Positions 59,922 to 64,000 of a stretch of DNA of 64,000 nt are shown piece after piece. The translations under genes were made by a program, and so were the position numbers. The notes under the pieces were generated by a model. The model did not search any database and was not told the origin of the DNA. It saw nothing but the letters and a program-made list of their open reading frames with translations. The stretch covers positions 57,501 to 121,500 of the forward strand of contig JACYXH010000477.1 in assembly GCA_026745465.1 (NCBI GenBank). Direction: 5' to 3'. How positions within the stretch are numbered: position 1 is the first letter of the stretch; the number at the start of each line of letters is the position of its first letter. This DNA is from Lota lota. Lineage: Eukaryota > Chordata > Actinopteri > Gadiformes > Lotidae.

Positions 59922-62900
59922 ATGACTTCGCCATTCTCATTCGTGCACTCCCTTAAGGAATTGTTTGCTGGGAAACTGAAACAGTTCATGGTTGATATTG
60001 ATGATGTTCATGGTGTTTGGCTAACTGAGATAAAGCAGGAAGCTGACCGCATGTTAACAAGGTAAGCTTTAATTCGAATATATTTTCATACTGTTCATTC
60101 GTATCTTTTCTGGTGCATTGTCAAGATTCACTCATCAGATCATATTTTTCATGGCATATAATTAAATTGCATCCTTGATGGACCGGTTATTACTTGTTTT
60201 AATTGAATGTAATTATTTTGTAATTGTAGTGATTTTAGTGCTGAGCCAGAATTGATGCCAAAAACTCCATCTCAGAAAAGAAACAATCGCAGGAAGCGTA
60301 TATCTCTGGGGTATCAAGAAGAAACTCGAGTCAAAAGGCGGTATGTTACAATATAACTGTCACATTATGTGAATTAGTCAATAGTTGCGCACTCTCTACT
60401 GCACTGAACATATTGTGAAAGTTTGCTTGTTTGTTGTTGTATTTTTTTTTTATGTAGGTTTTCCAAGGGCAAACGTAGCAAATTACGGGGCTCCTGTGTT
60501 AAACCCTTGGACCTTCTCGCCGAAGATGAGGGCGAACCCCAAGCCAGCACGTCAGGGCAGGTTATCGAGCAGCCCAAACGCAGCACTCGCAGAAAAAAAC
60601 AAACTCAGCCTGAGGTATCACTGGAGGCAGCAGCCGTCGGTGACGGCAGTGCTGAACAAGTGCCCAAGGAGGAACCAGAGGTCGTAGATATGGAGATGGA
60701 GACGGCAGTACCAAACACTGAGATCGACATTAATACAGACGAGCCCCAAGCGTGTTTCTCCAACACCACACCGTCGCCACCCAAGGTCCCCGCCCTCAAG
60801 GTTTCAGTGAAAATCTCTTCCACGGACCGCCGCTCTGCGGAGCTGGTTGCAGAGCTTGAGGCGTCTCCCGGCCGCAACGCCACCAAAATAGCCATAGCTC
60901 ATACGCCCACCAGGGCCGAACGCAGCTCCGTGCGCCACTCGCTCAAACTGCGCTACTCCAAGGCAGGGCTCCGCCACAGCATGACGCAGGACGCTGTACG
61001 CCGGGCCTCCAGGCGCTCCATACTGAAGAAGAAGTCGGCTCGTGGTGGCAACACGACATGCAGTAGCAACGCTAGTGGTGAGTCATGTTGCCAGATAGTC
61101 TAGTGGTTGTGTTGTTTTAATCCCAGCTGAAGGGTTATGTCCACATTTTGTAATCCACGTCTTAACATGTAGCTCATCCACGACTAAGGTGCCTTACCCC
61201 AACCTGCTTCTAAATAACATGCATCCACCAAAAAGTATCTCCTACACATAGATCGTATTGTTCCATTCTTGAACATTGCCTCTAATTTAATATATTATAA
61301 GGTTTTTGTTGATCTTTTCTAAAATGGTTAACGAGTTAAACCTAAATGTTTTCGAATTCATTGCTTCTGTTGTAGATAATTCTTGCATGGAAACTGATGG
61401 AGAAGTGGAGAACAACAGAGAATTGTGAGTGGTCGATATTAACCATATATTACTTTTTTGAGTAAAGTTTAAATTGTAGTAGTACACAAATACACTACTT
61501 AATTTTAACAGACCATGGAATAACATTAATAATAAGGAAAAGGTGCAGGTCAAGAAAATATCAAATATCAACTGACGTTTGAATGTTTTGCTTTAGGCCG
61601 TCAGTGCAAAGTGATGCGGTTGAAGAATCAGAAGCCATCCCAGAGGTCCGTAGTTCTTTGTTTCTGTCCAAAGAAAATTGCTGTCTAAAAAGAACTGCTT
61701 GGCTGAATATGAAGAGAATTATATTTATGTTTGCTTCGCTTAACTAAAATGGCAGACGGCGGAGCGGAAGCCAGGGAACTGGAATGAGCGTGTTACTCGC
61801 TCGATGGCTGTCAACTCTCCCTTGCTCTTGGTCTCACCTGCCCTCACCAGCAAGTTCAAAGAAGGCACCATGGGCATCAGCTCAGGTTAGTATAGCTGTC
61901 AATGCATTACTGGACCTTTCATTAAATACAAGTCTATTGCCCCCTCGGTGTACTGATACGTTTTGTATGTGTTTTTTTTTGTTTATGGCTATAGACAGTG
62001 CAAAGAAGGCTTTTGAAGGAATATGTCGGTAAGTTCATTAGTTTGTAAGTTTGCTTATATAAATAAAATTTGTAAGTGGCTCACCATCTATGATATGAAA
62101 ACTTTTACAATGAAAATATAGTGCATTTGTCATTCTCAATCTTATTCCAGTTATAGTGCATATTTTGCAATGTAAACCAAGTTTATTAGATGCTTTTCTC
62201 TACATTTTCAGGACCAGCCGAAATGGCAAGCGCAAATCCAGTGACACACAGGAGGCTTCCTCAACTAAGAAGCCCTTGCCGCCAAAGAAAAGCCAATCGG
62301 TGAGTGAGAGTGTGAGAGAGAGAGAGAGAGATTGCATGAAATTGTTTATCTGGTGTAGAAATGTCCTTTTATTAACCCCCTCCCTCATTGTCCAGGTGAG
62401 GCCCAACATGAGAGCCTTCCTCCAGACCGTACAGAAGAACCAGATGCTCATGATGACTCCAACAACTGAGGGACGCAACACTGGGATGAAGTCCTTTATT
62501 AAACACACCACGCCGCTTAGGATCGACGCAATGGTTAGTTTCTTCTGCTTTGTCTCAGAAACGCGCTAAAGCCGTGAAACGAAACTGGCACTGATTTTGT
62601 CTGAATTACTTCATTAGTGATAAATGGGTTATTACATTGTAGTTATTACTGCTCCCAAATCTCGTCCTTCGCCTTCTAATTCTTCTTTTTTCTGTGTAAG
62701 AACCTTTTATTTGAGACATATGGCTACCTCCATGCACGCTTTTCCAGCTGTCGTGACCATTTGTCTAATTGACGTATTATTTTACCAACTGATTTAGTTA
62801 TTGTACAAACCTGCTTTGACTCCCCCTCCCCTGCTTAATGGCCAAACTGGTTCTTATACGGTTGTCTCTTTCCCCTTATCCCAAGGACTTGAAGAATGGT

Positions 62901-63724
62901 CTTGTGGTAAGTGAAAGGTTAGAGCACGCGCTTCTGAGGGAATTTTCTTAATGCTAGTGGATTAGGCCACTTGAGTGTCTGTCTAAGTCTCACTTCTTGT
63001 TCACCCTTCACCACTTCTAATTTGCTGGACCCATCCCTTTCTGCTGCTGATTCCATACAGCAATACTATGGTCTTTGTTTTGTAACCATAATGGATGTAA
63101 TAACATGACAACCAGCTTTCAAACCCTTGCATGAGCTAATGTTTTGTTTAATAAAACAAATAAAAACACGACAAATGTAAGGTATTGCTGGATGAAATCA
63201 GACAAAAATATTGACTTGAGTCTCTATTTTTTTCTTGTTTGTTTTTACTGTATGAATATTAAATGGGTCACGGTGGATTCTCATAAGCTAGCACAGCCAT
63301 TTTCTATTCTTAAAGTCCTCTTTCAACATCACTTTCACCCGTTTGAGTTCACCTTTCTGTCATCTGGGGTCATGTCTAAATTTGAGTCTTTCACTCCCCT
63401 AGGCAAGGGAACGCCTCAAACTGGAAGCTCTCAGAAAGAAGCAGGAGCAAGAGGAGGAGAGGATGAAAAAAATGGACGAAGAGAAAAAGCGAAAGCTAGA
63501 GGAACAGAAAAGGTTGGCTCTGTTCAGAAGGTTGCATTGTGACGGTCCAGGGCCTTGTGTTTGCTTCATGGTTTGCAGGGGAACTTCGGGTCTAACGTGT
63601 GCGTGTTTACAGGAAGCGAGACGAGAGGCTGAAAAGAGTGGTGGAGGCCAGAATGAAGGAGGACGAGGAGAAGAAAAAGCGAATGGAGCAGAAAATGTCC
63701 CAGACTGATGAGAAAAATGATAAG
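59922..63724 (+). CDS. incenp: Inner centromere protein (INCENP), 5' part, truncated by the window edge
   Basis: Coding exons: 59922-60061, 60230-60340, 60458-61077, 61376-61424, 61597-61645, 61756-61885, 61995-62028, 62212-62299, 62396-62533, 62886-62906, 63403-63512, 63613-63724. They give 534 residues in frame; later exons, including the Aurora B-binding IN box, lie beyond the window. INCENP is the scaffold of the chromosomal passenger complex. Residues 1-60 form the CEN box that binds survivin and borealin ([18 protein letters not shown]), followed by a basic NNRRKR patch. A long Ser/Thr-Pro-rich middle contains a serine-rich basic block ([18 protein letters not shown]), then KHTTPLRID. 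From about residue 461 the charged single-helix region begins ([14 protein letters not shown] onward). The 21-base exon 62886-62906 encodes only seven residues. The start is the first ATG in the exon and matches the family N terminus. Confidence 0.94.
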
Positions 63725-64000
63725 GTCTGTATAGTGATTAGGGGTGTGACTCTTTCAGTGTCTCACTATTGCATTCGATTTCAATCCTTGGGGTCTCGAT
63801 TCCGTACAGTGGGGTTATGGCCATGACTCATTTGATGCTTTTCATGTACTTTCACTGTGTAGGAGCGTTATAATGAGCGATGAAATGTGTGTGGGTATGA
63901 AATGTGCCACACATCGTGGCGTTGTATAGTAAACAAGCGTAACACTCGGAAGCAGACATCAAAATCAGCCACTGGCCAGACGAAGCTCTGCACAGCCACA

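Overview
The window is vertebrate nuclear DNA, and the gene structures point to a ray-finned fish. Short coding exons are separated by GT-AG introns, the encoded proteins are clear orthologues of human genes, and the repeats are fish-type: tRNA-derived SINEs, LINE tails and a hAT element. More than twenty long (GT)n, (CT)n, poly-G and poly-C arrays are scattered through it. That microsatellite density recalls gadiform fishes such as cod, but the species assignment is only an inference.

Layout. At 1-3520 lies the 3' flank of a minus-strand gene. At 3521-9257 (minus) is a complete mitochondrial glutamate carrier, slc25a22, in 10 coding exons. A 6.4 kb repeat-bearing spacer follows. At 15626-27172 (minus) is pidd1, the p53-induced death-domain scaffold, in 15 coding exons. 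A 1.6 kb head-to-head spacer separates it from plus-strand pnpla2 (adipose triglyceride lipase), 28791-33363, 9 exons. Then, all on the plus strand, come a myosin phosphatase targeting subunit of the PPP1R12 family (34817-49605, 25 exons, probably ppp1r12c), pghg/athl1-type collagen glucosidase pgghg (53196-57881, 13 exons), and the 5' part of incenp (59922-63724, 13 coding exons seen, running off the right edge).

For each of the five complete genes, splice phases agree at every junction and the summed coding lengths are whole codons: 312, 988, 495, 944 and 697 residues. I read exon borders by eye against remembered human proteins, so single junctions may be off by a few bases, but the overall models are well constrained.

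The genes do not form a pathway. slc25a22-pidd1-pnpla2 is a conserved vertebrate block (human 11p15.5), here without RPLP2 between pidd1 and pnpla2. pidd1 and incenp both relate to division surveillance (PIDDosome, chromosomal passenger complex), but I see no evidence that their proximity is functional.

I found no previously undescribed system. The most useful second-look items are: a hAT-type element with an exact 8-bp target duplication; two inverted copies of an unrecognised repeat family 38 kb apart; an 82-base pure G run; splice sites embedded in long (GT)n arrays; conservation of both PIDD1 self-cleavage sites; retention of one and absence of the other ROCK inhibitory site in the PPP1R12 protein; and a short immunoglobulin-V-like relic.
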